Assembly: GCF_036850765.1 (NCBI RefSeq)
Contig: NC_089492.1
Coordinates: 180,188,106 to 180,252,105, forward strand
Length of the DNA stretch: 64,000 nt
Direction: 5' to 3'
From: Saccopteryx bilineata
Taxonomy: Eukaryota; Chordata; Mammalia; Chiroptera; Emballonuridae
This document shows positions 34,001 to 46,015 of the stretch, one piece after another. Positions within the stretch are counted from its first letter, which is position 1. Every line of letters starts with the position of its first letter. Position numbers and translations under genes: made by a program. Below the pieces are notes generated by a model. That model did not search any database, had not been told where the DNA came from, and saw nothing but the letters and a program-made list of their open reading frames with translations.

Positions 34001-34910
34001 AATAAAGTACATAGAAGAAGACATAGGTACTAAACTCATGGACCTGGGCTTTAAAGAGCATTTTATGAATTTGACTCCACAGGCAAGAGAAGTGAAAGCA
34101 AAAATTAATGAATGGGACTACATCAGACTAAGAAGTTTTTGCTCAGCAAGAGAAACTGATAACAAGATAAACAGACAGCCAACTAATTGGGAAATGATAT
34201 TTTTAAACACCTGCTCAGATAAGGGCCTAAAATCCAAAATTTACAAAGAACTCATAAAACTCAACAACAAACAAACAAACAATCCAATAAAAAAATGGGA
34301 AGAGGATATGAACAGACACTTCTCCCAGGAAGAAATACAAATGGCCAACAGATATATGAAAAGATGCTCATCTTCTTTAGTTATTAGAGAAATGCAAATC
34401 AAAACTGCAATGAGATACCACCTCACACCTGTTAGATTAGCTATTATTAACAAGACAGGTAATAGCAAATGTTGGAAAGGCTGTGGAGAAAAAGGAACCC
34501 TCATCCACTGTTGGTGGGAATGTAAAGTAGTACAACCATTATGGAAGAAAGTATGGTGGTTCCTCAAAAAACTGAAAATAGAACTACCTTATGACCCAGC
34601 AATCCCTTTACTGGGTATATACCCCAAAAACTCAGAAACATTGACTCGTAAAGACACATGCAGCCCCATGTTCATTGCAGCATTGTTCACAGTGGCCAGG
34701 ACATGGAAACAACCAAAAAGCCCATCAATAGATGACTGGATAAAGAAGATGTGGCACATATACACTATGGAATACTACTCAGCCATAAGAAATGATGACA
34801 TCGGATCATTTATAGCAAAATGGTGGGTTCTTGACAACATTATACGGAGTGAAATAAGTAAATCAGAAAAAACCAGGAACTGCATTATTCCATGCGTAGA
34901 TGGGACATAA
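31080..34910 (+). pseudogene. L1 ORF2 (endonuclease/reverse transcriptase), three lesions
   Basis: ORF2p nicks target DNA and reverse-transcribes L1 RNA there. It would span 1276 codons from ATG 31080, close to the roughly 1275 residues of other mammals. Endonuclease: GDLNTPL (31510-31530) and SDH (31762-31770). Reverse transcriptase: [13 protein letters not shown] (near 32868-32910) and FADDMILY (33178-33201), all catalytic aspartates present. C-terminal cysteine/histidine motif [18 protein letters not shown] (34470-34523). Lesions: a one-base gain in an A-run at about 31173-31184; an in-frame TAA at 32317-32319; and a frameshift in a TA repeat at about 33808-33820. All three are small, and otherwise the frame is intact. 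Confidence 0.95.
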
Positions 34911-35129
34911 AAGTGAGACCAAGAGACATTGATAAGAGTGTGGTGGTTACAGGGGGAGGGGGGAGAGGGAGAGGGAAGGGGGAGGGTAGTGGCACAAAGA
35001 GAACTAGATAGAAGGTGACAGAAGACAATCTGACTTTGGGTGATGGGTATGCAACATAATTAAATGACAAGATAACCTGGACATGTTATCTTTGAATATA
35101 TGTATCTTGATTTACTGATGTCCCCCCAT

Positions 35130-35170
<41 letters not shown>

Positions 35171-35172
35171 AT
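34911..35172 (+). other. L1 3' UTR and (AAAT)n tail
   Basis: Contains the G-rich tract (34952-34990) typical of L1 3' UTRs, capable of G-quadruplex formation, and the end ctgatgtccccccattaaaa. The tail at 35132-35172 is made of AAAT units, possibly expanded after insertion. Confidence 0.9.
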
Positions 35173-35517
35173 GAAATGGGGAGGCAGTCAGACAGACTCC
35201 CGCATGCGCCCAACTGGGATCCACCCAGCACGCTCACCAGGGGGCGATGCTCTGCCCATCTGGGGTGTCACTCTGCTGCAACCAGAGTCATTTTAGTGCC
35301 TGAGGCAGAGGCCATGGAGCCGTTCTCAGCGCCCAGGCAAACTTTGCTCCAATGGAGCCTCGGCTGCAGGAGGAGAAGAGAGAGATAGAGAGGAAGGAGA
35401 GGGGGAAGGGTGGTGAAGTGGATGGGCGCTTCTCCTGTGTGCCCTGGCCGGGACTCGAACCCAGGACTCCTGCACGCCAGGCCGACGCTCTACCGCTGAG
35501 TCAACCGGCCAGGGCCA
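35173..35517 (-). mobile_element. SINE type A, main part (right fragment)
   Basis: Continuation of the SINE begun at 26871-26906, after the L1. Minus-strand head at 35446-35517. The right copy of the SINE target duplication is at 35518-35529. Confidence 0.95.
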
Positions 35518-35545
35518 TGAATTTCTTTTATCTCCAAGTCTTTTT

Positions 35546-35585
35546 TTTTTTTTTTAATTTATTTCATTTTTTAGAGAGGAGAGGA

Positions 35586-35629
<44 letters not shown>

Positions 35630-35764
35630 CAGAGAGAGAAGGGGGGAGGAGCTGGAAGCATCAACTCCCATATGTGCCTTGACCAGGCAAGCCCAGGGTT
35701 TCGAACCGGCAACCTCAGCATTTCCAGGTCGACGCTTTATCCACTGCGCCACCACAGGTCAGGC
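35546..35764 (-). mobile_element. tRNA-derived SINE, type C
   Basis: Minus-strand head at 35764 (CCTGACCTGTGGTGGCGCAG; B-box GGTTCGAAACC). The GA tract is at 35575-35640. A perfect 15-bp direct repeat tctccaagtcttttt (35531-35545 and 35765-35779) flanks it. CpGs are largely retained. Confidence 0.95.
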
Positions 35765-35944
35765 TCTCCAAGTCTTTTTGAATTTTATCTTTTTACTGAA
35801 GTTCCCTATTTTATGCTACAACCTGCCCTTCCTTTCTCCCTTGCCTATTTATACTGCTCTGCCTTTTATCCATAGTGTTTACCTCCTTCTAACCTACATT
35901 CACTTAATAATCATCGTGCTTATTGTCAAGCCCTCTAACCACCC

Positions 35945-36065
35945 CTAAGAAACTTATGAGGGTGAGAATCTTTGTCTATTTTATTCACAGGTATATCTCA
36001 AGTGCTTAGGACAGTGAGCACCTGGCACATAGTAGATGCTTAATAAAGAGTTTGTTGAATAAGTT
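35945..36065 (+). repeat. L2 LINE 3' end
   Basis: Clear L2 terminus: ttgtctattttattcacagg, gtgcttaggacagtgagcac, ctggcacatagtagatgc, ttaataaagagtttgttgaa. Confidence 0.75.
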
Positions 36066-36087
36066 TAATTAACAAAACAGAGCAAAT

Positions 36088-36345
36088 CATAATTGCTAAT
36101 ATTTATTGCAGTACTTCCTTGTACTTCAAGTGCTGCACTAAGTTTTTTTTAATACATTCCCTCATTTGATTTTTTCAACAACCCTATGATATTGGTACAA
36201 TCCTGATCATAGTCATCACATTGCACGTGGTAAAACTGACCTTTAGAGAGGTTAAATCATTTGTGAAAATTACTCAGCTAGTAAACAGGGATTGAGGCAG
36301 ACAAGCTTACTCTGCTTCTGGGTTCTTAATCACTCTCCTACAATG
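36088..36345 (-). repeat. MIR SINE, nearly full length
   Basis: The plus strand follows the complement of MIR in order: gctaatatttattgcag, tttcaacaaccctatgat, actgacctttagagaggtta, gctagtaaacaggg, ttcttaatcactctcctac. Confidence 0.75.
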
Positions 36346-37330
36346 GCCTATAGTAGGACTAGCTACAATATTTTCAGGGCTCAGTGCAAAAGAAAAATTC
36401 AAAAACTGTTAGACTTTAAAGATGGTGGCAGCAGAGTATTGAACCAATTGCAGGGTCCTATGTGAATGCACAAGCCACATATTCATAAAGACAGCCCTGG
36501 ACTGGCAAGTGTACATACCTCAGTATGGCAACAAAGAGACGGGCAGTGCTTTTACTCTTTTGTCCCCATTTCAGGATGGGTGACATCTAGTCCAGTTTTA
36601 AATACAGAGCTGGAAAGAGCATGACAGATGAGTTCATTCCACTCATTTGACAGATGAGGAAACTGAGTCTCAGAGAGGTGCTATTTATAAAAAAAGATAC
36701 TTTAGAGCTAAAGCATGTCCTAGATACAGCCCCCTTGGTATTAAAAGAGACCAGAGTAACTAAAAGTAAGCATTTTTACTATAATCAACAGTCACAGTTA
36801 TTAGTAATATTTCAAATACTAATGTTTGTCAGGGACTTATTTTTTAAAAAGTTAAAGAAAATTCAAGGGTATCTTCACAATGATGTCACTCTCATTTGCA
36901 TTCATGTACATTTTCTTAAGCAAAAGAGTAGAGGGCATCATACTTATGTCATTTGTCTAGTATATTTCATAGAAAAAGAAAGTTGGGCCTGAATATTCAA
37001 GTATTGTCCAAGGTTGAAATATCCTCCCCTTTACTCTTCCCTACATGCGCCCATTTCATATTTCAATGTTTAATTGACATTATACTTTCTTTTTCAGGCC
37101 TTCATTTCTGTTCAACCTAAATCAACAAACAGACTTTGTTATATGGGTTATATTGATATTTATTTTGGGGGACATTAGGACTCAGAACACTTAAAAACAC
37201 AGCACTAGACAAGTACACATCTCAGCTAACCAAAAAATGATGGCATGAGCCATCGTGTGACCCCTGGGACATGCCACTGTACACACAGGAGAGAATGAGA
37301 GTGAAAGAGACAAACAATATATTAGTATTA
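36346..37330. other. Mostly unrecognised sequence
   Basis: A short minus-strand MIR core is visible at about 36648-36690 (cagatgaggaaactgagtct). Otherwise no gene or family recognised. The plus-strand frame 36654-36992 begins inside that MIR trace and is not a gene. Confidence 0.4.
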
Positions 37331-37334
37331 TTAT

Positions 37335-38140
37335 AAAATACTATTTTTATATTTTTATTACATGAATCCATATAACAAAGATTGTCATTTGTACCATTTT
37401 TTAAGTATACAATTCATTATCATTAATACATTCACTATGTTGTGCAATCATCGCCATTGTCTATTTCCAAAACTTTTTATCACTGCAAACAGAAACTGTG
37501 TAACCATCAAGCAATAATTACCATTCCCCATTCCCCCAGCTCCTGGTAATCTTTAATCTACTTTCTGTCTATATCAATTTGCCTTTTCTAGATATTTTAT
37601 ACAAAATTTGGTAGAATCATGCAATATTTGTCCTTTCATGTCTGGCTAACTTCACTTGGCATAATGTTTTCCAGGTGCTTTCACGTTTCCAAATTTCATT
37701 CCTTTTTATGGCAGAATAATGTCCAATTGTATGGATATACCACATTTAGTTCACCCATTTATCTGTCGCTATATACTTGGGTTGTTTTCAACTTTCAGCT
37801 ATTATGAATAATGTTATGAACATTGATATACGAGTATCCTTTTGAGTTCTTCTTTTCAATTCTTTGGGGTCCATGCTTAGGAGTGGAATTACCAGATCGT
37901 ATGGTAGTTACATTTTTAACCTTTAGAGAAAGCACCAACCCTTTTACATAGCAACTGCATCACTACATTCTGACTAGCAATGTACAAAGGTTCCCATTTC
38001 TGCACTTTCTCACCAACACTTGTTATTTTCCATCTTTTTGGATAATGGCCATCCTAGTAAGTATGAGGTGGTATCTCATTGAGGTTTTGACTTATGTTTC
38101 CCTAGTGACAATAATGTTGAACATATTTTCATGTGGAAAA
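37335..38140 (-). repeat. Old LINE-1 (L1M-type), 3' part
   Basis: Same class and orientation as 22790-23630: gtgcaatcatcgccattg, aactttttatcactgcaaac, ttcacttggcataatgtttt, ggagtggaattaccagatcg, gaggtggtatctcattgagg. Many interruptions. Confidence 0.85.
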
Positions 38141-39985
38141 TATTTTTGACCTTACAGATTCCTACTGTAGACATTGCCAAGTGTACAGTATACTTGCCCT
38201 TTTTCAAGCTTCTATAGTGTTTTTGGCATAAGAAATACAAATGTCTTATGCCTTTTTATTTCATAAAACACACTATATCACTACTTGTATGTGAAAATGC
38301 ACTCAAAATAGTCTTCATTAATTAATTGCTTACCTAAATGCATTTCTCCTTATTCAGGAAGAGAAATACAGATTTTTTCAGGATTGTGATGTGCCTAATT
38401 AAAAATATTCACTTATCCTTTGGCTTTCTTGCAGCTAGGAGTGACCCTGCGACTCAGATTTGGTGGCATAATTGAAGTCTATAGGAAAGCTATTGTTTAC
38501 CTGGAAGAAAAGGGCTAGTCTCAGTTGGCATAAGTCCTTTTTCTTCTTCTTTCCCTTTCTTCCTGCTTGGACAGGAAGACAACCTACAGGACACCATTTC
38601 TGTAGGTGGAGTACCCATCCTGCAACCCCTGGGACAGAAGCATAGAGTGTCAACAGTGGAACAAGACTCGAGAAGGAGCCTGGGCACTTGATGACTTCTT
38701 CAAGCCTCTGCTCTGGTCTGTTGACATTTAAATTTTTTATTCAGCTAGTAAAGCTTGATTTAATTAAGCCTCTGTAGCTGGAAGTCATAAAGAGCCCAGG
38801 CAGCTGGGAATCTGGAGCCAGCTGAACCTAAGGAAAGGAAAGGAGGCAGGAAAGAGGAAGTGGATGTGTCACAGAGTCAATGCATGGCAAAACATCTCCA
38901 CAGGGAAAGCGCAAGGCAGAGGCGCCTCTCACATCTTGTGTCATTTACCTTTCAGTCATGTTTAAGCAGCCTCCCCCTGCACCAACAGGCACTTTCAAAC
39001 CTCTTCTCACTTTCCTTAGGGGCTTGGAGCATCTTTCTGGGATAGTTAGGTTTTCACAGAGAATAGTTTGATATATCATATATTTGAAGGTAGTTCACAA
39101 AGAAACACAATCTCTGAAATGTTAGCCTAAGTGTCTGTCCATGCAGAGTGGAGCTGTTCTAAAAACAAGAAATGACTTTGACTTTTCTTGAAGGGTAAGG
39201 GAAAAAACTGGAAATTAAAAACATTTTTTTTGAACAATAGTTTTCAAAATAACGCCTTTAAATTTCTTGATTTATTGCAGAAGAAAATAAGTAGGAACAA
39301 CAAGACTTCATTTTTGTGAAAAATCTATTCTTATACCCAGTTAGATCCTTATAGCAAATTTCAGCTGCTTTGCTCATTAATTCTATGATGTGTATGAATG
39401 TTGTCACACATTAGCCTTCTTTTCAGGTCATTGGAGAGTATTGATTCTTCTTCTGTAGTGTGGAACTCAATTCTCTAAGGACTGGTTAGCAAAACATATC
39501 CTAGTTCACACAGTGCCATTTGAAAATGATTATGCTCAGAGTCTTCAGCTTAAAGGTTCCCTTCTTGGCTTCCATATGCTAGCAGTTGGCACACTTCTCC
39601 TTTATGTTGGTAAAAACCGCCCTCCTCCATTCCCCCAATCCTACTGGTCTTTCTTGCAATAAACAATCAGCATGGGCAAGATAGCTACCTGAGGGAAGAG
39701 GAAGAGCTATTGTCACCCACCTGGGACCAGTAGGAAGCTAACTAGTCCTCAGAAGGATTGAATCCCAGGCTGTCTTCTTTAGCACCTAATTGCAATTGAC
39801 TTTGCTCAACAGCTCTAACAAGAAGACAGAAGGAGGGAATTAAAAAAAAACACATGATTGTGGGTAGACTATGGCTTATATTAAAGCAATTTCAAAAGAG
39901 CCAGGTAATGATATGCCACAGGGAGGGAAAAAATGCTGGTTTAAGAGCTGGCAGCAGAATTTTTCTTGAAGGGGAAACATTGTTG
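38141..39985. other. Unrecognised, gene-free sequence
   Basis: 1.8 kb without recognised repeats or exons. Open frames at 38435-38687 and 38860-39071 lack domains. Confidence 0.4.
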
Positions 39986-39999
39986 TATTAAAAAATTTG

Positions 40000-40335
40000 G
40001 CTCTGCCCAGTGGCTCAGTGGATAGAGTGTTGGCCCAGCATATGGATATTCCAGGTTTGATCCCTAGTCAGAGCACACAAGAGAAGTAACCATCTGCTTC
40101 TTTCCCCCTGCTCTCCCCCTTCTCTCCCTCTTCCCCTTCTTCAGCCAGTGGCTTTATTGGTTTGAATGTGGCCCCGTCACTGAGGATAGCTCTGTTGAAG
40201 TGCGTCAGCCTCAGGTGCTAAAAATAGCTCAGTATGAGCATCAGCCCCAGATGGGATTGCCGGGTGGATCCCAGTTGGGGCGCATGCAGGAGTCTGCCTC
40301 ACTATCTCCCCTCCTCTCACCTGAATAAAAAAATT
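40000..40335 (+). mobile_element. tRNA-derived SINE, type A, diverged
   Basis: Head CTGCCCAGTGGCTCAGTGG with B-box GGTTTGATCCC, and body phrases ggattgccgggtggatccca-like and gcgcatgcaggagtctgcct. It ends in an A-rich tail at 40323-40335. Older than most type-A copies here. Confidence 0.85.
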
Positions 40336-40888
40336 TATTGACAGGCCATTCTACTTAGGAGTTTGCTCTCCAGGTCTAGTTAGGATGGGTGTGGATGGCA
40401 TAAAGGGACAGCTTACCTGCTTTGCAGGAGCAATGCCCACAAAGTTGAGAGTCTCAGAGAGTGAACATGGAGGAGAGGAAAGAAAGCTAAAGAGGAGCAG
40501 GAGCCACATGGAAGGAGGTTTAGCCTGAACAGAAGAGGAGGTGGGGAAGGGATTGACCAAAAGAGTTTTCAAAACAAAGCTGTTTAATATTCAGCTTTAA
40601 GAAATCAGCTGTATAGTAACCCTGCTCATTGCTTTTGTTCCTTGCTTTTTAATTAATACTGACACTTTAATAAAAAGTGATAACAACCTTTAGTGAATAG
40701 TGTTTTGGGGAAATCACATGGACATGAAAATACTTACATATTTATTTCTATAGTTTTCCTTCCTTCTATTAAAGCAGGTAGCAGCCATTGCAATGATTAG
40801 ACCCAGAGATTTGTGGGGGGCAGAACATTATAAAGTCAATGGCTCTTTCCGTCTTTAAGTGAGCACAAGCCATTAGAAATGAGTGAGT
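40336..40888. other. Unrecognised, gene-free sequence
   Basis: Nothing recognised. Confidence 0.4.
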
Positions 40889-41242
40889 AGCCTGACCAGG
40901 CGGTGGCGCAGTGGATAGAGCATCGGACTGGGATGCAGAGGACCTAGGTTCAAGACCCCGAGGTCGCCAGCTTCAGTGCAGGTTCATCTGGTTTGAGGAA
41001 AAGCCCACCAGCTTGAACCCAGGGTTGCTGGCTCTACCAAGGGGTTACTCGGTCTGCTGAAGGCCCGCAGTCAAGGCACATATGAGAAAGCAATCAATGA
41101 ACAACTAAGGTGTTGCAACGCGCAATGAAAAACTAATGATTGATGCTTCTCATCTCTCTCCATTCCTGTCTGTCTGTCCCTGTCTATCCCTCTCTCTGAC
41201 TCACTCTCTGTCTCTGTAAAAAAATAAAAATAAAAAAAAGAG
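40889..41242 (+). mobile_element. tRNA-derived SINE, type B (long form)
   Basis: Head GCCTGACCAGGCGGTGGCGC with A-box TGGCGCAGTGGA and B-box GGTTCAAGACC, then the type-B body (catctggtttgaggaaaagc, ggcacatatgagaaagcaat, caatgaacaactaaggtgt) and a CT-rich, then A-rich tail. A 10-bp repeat agaaatgagt is near both ends (40875-40884 and 41243-41252). Confidence 0.9.
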
Positions 41243-41520
41243 AGAAATGAGTAGAAAAGAGAGAGCAGAATCCAGCAATGGGAGAAAGTGGGTGAGTTTA
41301 CAATTCCAGAGAATCTGGGCCCAGCTTCTAGCATGTCATAGGTTGGGGCAGGACCACAGTGGGCACGTAGGAAAAGACACAGTAGAACTGGGGGTTGTGG
41401 GCAAGAGCATGATGAATTTAAGATGACAAAATTTATCCAACTGAATTAGGCAGTTGATATTTTAGGCCTTGAGCCCAGGAAGAAGATCTAGGCTGAAGAC
41501 TATGAAAATCGTTATTGTAT

Positions 41521-41668
41521 TGTTCAGTGTTTCTCACATTGTAATTCAAAGACCATCTGTATACAAGTGACTCTCTCCTCCCTCAAGTCCTCTGGGAACA
41601 GGGTCCAAAATTATGGGTTTAATCCTGCCTCCCAGATGATTCTTAAGCACACTGAAGTTTCATCACCA
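41521..41668. repeat. MER5-like MITE remnant
   Basis: cagtgtttctcacattgtaa at the left and ccagatgattcttaagcaca near the right, resembling the two ends of MER5A. Confidence 0.5.
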
Positions 41669-41860
41669 CAGCTAGATGCTAACTGACACAATGGGAGAGC
41701 AGTACAGTTCGGAGAAAATGGCCAAAGTAAAGGACCAAGTAGGAAACTGAATGATATTATCCATTGGATTAGCAATGAGGTTGTTGTTGAGACCTGAGTA
41801 AGGACAGTTCCAATAAGGTGGGTATAAGAGAATGAAGTTTATTACTTGCAGGCAAATCTG

Positions 41861-41911
41861 TGTGAGTGTGTGCATATGTGTGTGTGTATGTGTGTGTGTG
41901 TGTGTGTGTGA
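41861..41911. repeat. (GT)n microsatellite
   Basis: TG dinucleotide repeat with a few interruptions. Confidence 0.9.
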
Positions 41912-43890
41912 ACTAGCTAAGCCATCCTACTAATTTGAGAACATCTGGTTTTCAGTCTTAAGGTTCATGTGACCTTCAGCAAGATATTACATGCCTGCTC
42001 CATTCTGACTTCTTAATCCAACTTGGAGGAATACATTTGGAGGCCATTACTGGAGCCTCAGAAAAGAAGCAGCTGGGCCCTCTCATTCTGCTCTGCCTTC
42101 TGGCCCTTCAAGGTGACAATGTGGTTTTGATCTTTGGCTTTGCCCTCTCACAATTCTTTGAGACATGATTTCCTTCTCCACCTTCAACTTCATGCTTGAA
42201 CGGTACAAGAGGCACCTGGCCTTAGACTGCAGTGTGATATCATGGGGCCGCCTCTTATCTGAACTTCAGTTATAGGGGAGGAGAATATGCCTGATCCTGC
42301 TGGTGAGCAATTCATCGAAAAATAACAGGTTGGACTAGGTCAGTGGATTTCAAATAGAACTCCATAGAGTTCAAACATCCTGCTAGAGGGTTTGGTTTCA
42401 AATGAAGCACTCACATTTGCTTGTTTTGGATATTAGGAATTCATCTGTTTTCATTTAAAAACAATAAGGTTCTATTGCTAAAATCAAGTGTGATATCAAG
42501 CTAAGTGTCCAGAACTTAACTTTCACTTTCAGGATTCTGAGATCAAGTCCACACTAAAGGTTTTAGGAACACATCTCTTCTCCCCTAACCTTCAGCCTAG
42601 TTCTTAAGGTGTTTCCTTCTTTATACTATGTTAGGAAATAAATTCTAGAGTTGAAGAAGAATGATGACACAAATCTATTTTAGACTTTCACCAGAACACA
42701 TTAATTACTTATTTCATTTTCTTATTGTGTTAGTATTCTAGTTAAAATAATGTTAACTTTTAAAATGATGCAAATAATTGCAAAAATTTTAGAAAAATAA
42801 AAAAGAGAAAAAACATTATCATTTGTAGTTTTACCACCTTTAGCAGTATATGTGTACACACATAGACAGTATATGTGTGGATACAATTGCACATACACAC
42901 ATCAATTGAAAAATATATACAGTCTTGTACACCCCCTTTTCACTTTGTAATATAATCAGTATTTCCTCAAATCATTAAATAGTTTTTGTAAACATGATTT
43001 TTGTTGACTACAAAGGTTTATATTTAGTAGGTCTCTGCTTTGTGGGGTCATGTATATCCGTTTATACTTATTTTTTGACTTTCAAAGGGCCATTTTTGCA
43101 AATATATATTATCTATACCCCTTCTGACTCAGTAAACTTTTTTGTACATCCCACACACATTCCTAATCCATTTATTTACTTTTTAAATTCATGAACACAA
43201 GCTCAGTCTTTTCTCCAAATTCACTGAAAATGTTTTTTCTCTCTTTGTGAGGATCTAGTCTGTTGGACTCAGATCTATTCCTAGACTCTTCCTGAATCAC
43301 AAGAGTTTAAAAACTAAAAATGACTTTTCCCAGACTCCCTTGCAGCTAGTGTTCTAGATATGAAACTGGCTGTGACAATGTGTTTGGAGATAAAGGTGGA
43401 ATGTGCTGACATCAAAATGTGATTCCCAATTGCAATGGAAAAGGTGAGATTACAGAGTGTCAAGAGGCCAAGTTAACCATGACAGCCAAGGTTGGTATGG
43501 TCACTGAAGCAGGTGGTAGGGCCAGAGCAGTAACCAAAATGGTTTTATCTTTAGGGATCATTTGTGGTAAATAATTGATCATGTGTCTCTAGCACTAAAA
43601 CAGGTGGGAAACCTACTAAGGTCTAATTTGATTTGTGTAACTGATGAACATGTGGTCAGGTGACTGTTCCCCAGAGGACACTCAGAGTTCCCCACCTAAT
43701 TTCCCTATCTGAGCTAGCTCACAGTCTCTAAATCCCTGAGAGAAGAGAAAGCTACATTCCTTTGAGAAAGGGCCTGCAACACTCCCACATGTATGTATTT
43801 ACATCTTCTTAGTCTTCCTTAATGAGTTTTATTGGCATTTACCAGGATGCCAGTACACCAGGGAAAGAGAGATACTAAATTTGAGAGCAA
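41912..43890. other. Mostly unrecognised sequence, probably old repeats
   Basis: No exon seen. The part around 42820-43010 (cacacatag, tatgtgtggatac, tttcctcaaatcattaaat) resembles the 3' region of old L1 families. The part around 43320-43480 (cccagactcccttgcagct) resembles MLT-class LTRs. Neither is assigned with confidence. Confidence 0.35.
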
Positions 43891-43899
43891 TTCTGGGAA

Positions 43900-44370
43900 C
43901 CATCTTTGTGTGGAGTCACGTACATGTGAGCTCATTACTTTTCTTCCTGCAATAAAAGGAGTTCCTTGATCAGAAACAATGTAGTGTGGGCATCCACAAG
44001 CATCTTGGGATTCTGAATTCTCTGGGGATAGTTCTACTGGTCAGATTGGGAGTTATGGGGTCCAATGTTAGAACTTTTGATTAGAGTTTGTCTCACAGTG
44101 GGCCCAGTGGGTTCTATGTACACACCCTGCATTTATTTCTCCAGTCCTTGAACATATAATTGGACAATTGAGAATCTCACATTTGCTCTCTGACTCATGG
44201 AATGAGGGCTGCTATGAGAAAAAGAGCTACATGAAAGCCTTTCTTGACATTGTGTAACAAAGCAGTACCATATCCTAGGAGGAATTGCAGAATGAGTGCC
44301 CACGTCAAAGACCTGGGAATGGATTCTAATCATTTCCTTATTTAAGCTCATCTCTTTGATCTGCACAGAA
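43900..44370 (-). pseudogene. Endogenous retrovirus integrase relic (ERVL-like)
   Basis: On the minus strand near 43920-43990 the sequence reads HYIVSDQGTPFIA, the core-domain motif around the second catalytic aspartate of retroviral integrases, in the SDQGT form I associate with ERVL-type elements. Upstream on the same strand (44133-44366) an open frame of 77 codons is compatible with more of the pol region but has no clear motif. Integrase would have inserted viral DNA into the genome. The copy is old, full of stops and lacks visible LTRs nearby. I do not attempt to reconstruct it. The match is short, so confidence is moderate. Confidence 0.45.
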
Positions 44371-45440
44371 GTGCTGGAGGTCTAGAAAAAGAAATCATTG
44401 GATTCTTTGGAAACTTAACTGGGTCGTGGCTCCAGTGGCAGATGCTATTACAGATGTTAAGTGGTTTTATGGAGCAAATCAACAACACAATTCCTGGAAT
44501 CTAATATGCAGACACCAGTCAGGAAAACTCTTTTTTTCCTAACCAATAAGCAGACACTACTCAATGCAGTTTCCTTTTATCTAGAAGCAATATGCCTTCA
44601 TGAATTCATAAAACATGTATGTGTCAGAGAATGGATAATAAATCTCCAGAAAATTCAGACACCTTAATAAATCTCCGTGAAGATTCTGGGAGCTCAGTGA
44701 TCTCAAACATTCAAGATAACTCTTCCAAAGTGAAAGATAATTGTATTATGATTAAGAAAGAGGAATAATTTTCCAACCTTAACCAAGTAACCATTAAAGC
44801 TATTGCCCACAAGTGTGGCCTGAAGCCAGAGACATTCAAGTTAAAATTTAAGCAGCTCATGACCCAAATAATCCAAAGGGTTGGACATCCTAAAGTATTG
44901 CTTCTGAACAAGGAACTTATTTTCCTGCAGAAGAAGAAAGGCAATAAACTCATGCATGGGAATTCACTAGTCTTACAAGAAATTCCATCACTCAGGAAAA
45001 GTTGACCGTAAAGATGATAAAATGGCCTTTGGAAGATTCAGTTATGGTGGAAGCTGTGAGACTATAGGTTTTACAATTTGAAGGGCTGACTTACAAGATG
45101 TTCCATATACTTTGAACAAGCAACCAATATATGGTGCTATTCCTTCCATAACCAGATCTCATGAGAGCAGAACCAAGGGGTAAAAGCAGGAAAGTATTCT
45201 CTATTTTATGTAATGACACACACACACACACACACAAGATTGGCTTTCTATATTTATCAGATGCCATTGGTGCCCCCTTGTACCCCCTTGGCTTACTGTG
45301 GAGGTCATCTGCAATTGCCAGAAGTTCTGGAAGAGAATACTCCAGCAGTTCTAGATAAATAACGTGGCTTCCTTACTCCTCAGTGGGATAATTCCAAAGT
45401 GTTCACAGTCCTTCAACTGGTTTCCAGTGGAATTGTGTTT
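44371..45440. other. Unrecognised; possibly more of the ERV relic
   Basis: If the integrase relic is real, reverse transcriptase/RNase H remains would lie here on the minus strand, but no diagnostic motif was found. Includes a (CA)n run at 45216-45236. Confidence 0.3.
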
Positions 45441-46015
45441 GGTGTTAAACCTAAAATCTTCTCCCATTTTGAAATTATATTTAAAGCATACCTTCCTGTT
45501 TGGTTCAAATGCTATTATTGTTTCATTTTACTTCTACATCTTTGACAGATGTAAACATTTTTTAGTGTAAGATGTTGGAGAAGTACAATAAAATTTTAAG
45601 ATGACTATCCAGTTATCACAGCACCACTTATTGAATAATCCATCATATCTCACTGATTTGATTTGCCACATTTATCATATTCTAAATTCCTGTTTGGATT
45701 CTATCTACTTTTCCTTCCTTTGCAGCTTACTCTTTAAAGTGACTAACCATAGAATTTAATATGCTCATTTAGGAATTTAACATATTTCAAACTGCTCTGT
45801 ACTTTATCTTTTCTTTTTAAAACAACAAAAAAAATTGTAACTTTATCATGTATTGCAATGTCTGGAAAGACAAGTGATTTTCCAATACTCTGATATTTTA
45901 GAATATTCTTGACTACTCTTATATGTCAGTTTTCCATATGTTTTTTTAGAATCATTTTGACTGGTTTCCTTCCCCAAATCCAGTTGACATTCTCTTTGGG
46001 TGTTTATTAACTATG
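45440..46015 (-). repeat. Probable old LINE-1 fragment
   Basis: The plus strand contains phrases typical of minus-strand L1 ORF2: cagcaccacttattgaataa, atattttagaatattcttga, tagaatcattttgactggt. Diverged, so only probable. Confidence 0.4.
45722..45838 (+). repeat. Diverged duplicated segment, copy 1
   Basis: Aligns to 46991-47103 in the same orientation: agcttactctttaaagtg / agcttactccttaaagtg, aatatgctcatttaggaattt / aatatgcttatttagcaattt, ttcaaactgctctgtact / ttcaaattgcttctgtact. Family unknown. Confidence 0.7.

Larger units (their letters stand above)
26907..35172 (+). mobile_element. Full-length LINE-1 with tandem-repeat 5' UTR
   Basis: About 8.27 kb: 5' UTR (26907-29768, including an inserted SINE), ORF1, a 243-nt spacer, ORF2, 3' UTR and an (AAAT)n tail. 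Bounded by a 13-bp direct repeat with one mismatch (gaaatggagaggc 26894-26906; gaaatgggggagg-like copy 35173-35185). It landed in a type-A SINE. Coding regions carry only four disabling lesions that I can see (two stops, two frameshifts), so it is fairly young but cannot move by itself. Confidence 0.95.

Noticed and set aside
31246..34910. Long open frames that could be called host protein genes
   Set aside because: They carry endonuclease and reverse transcriptase motifs and sit between L1 UTRs and target duplications; they are L1 ORF2.
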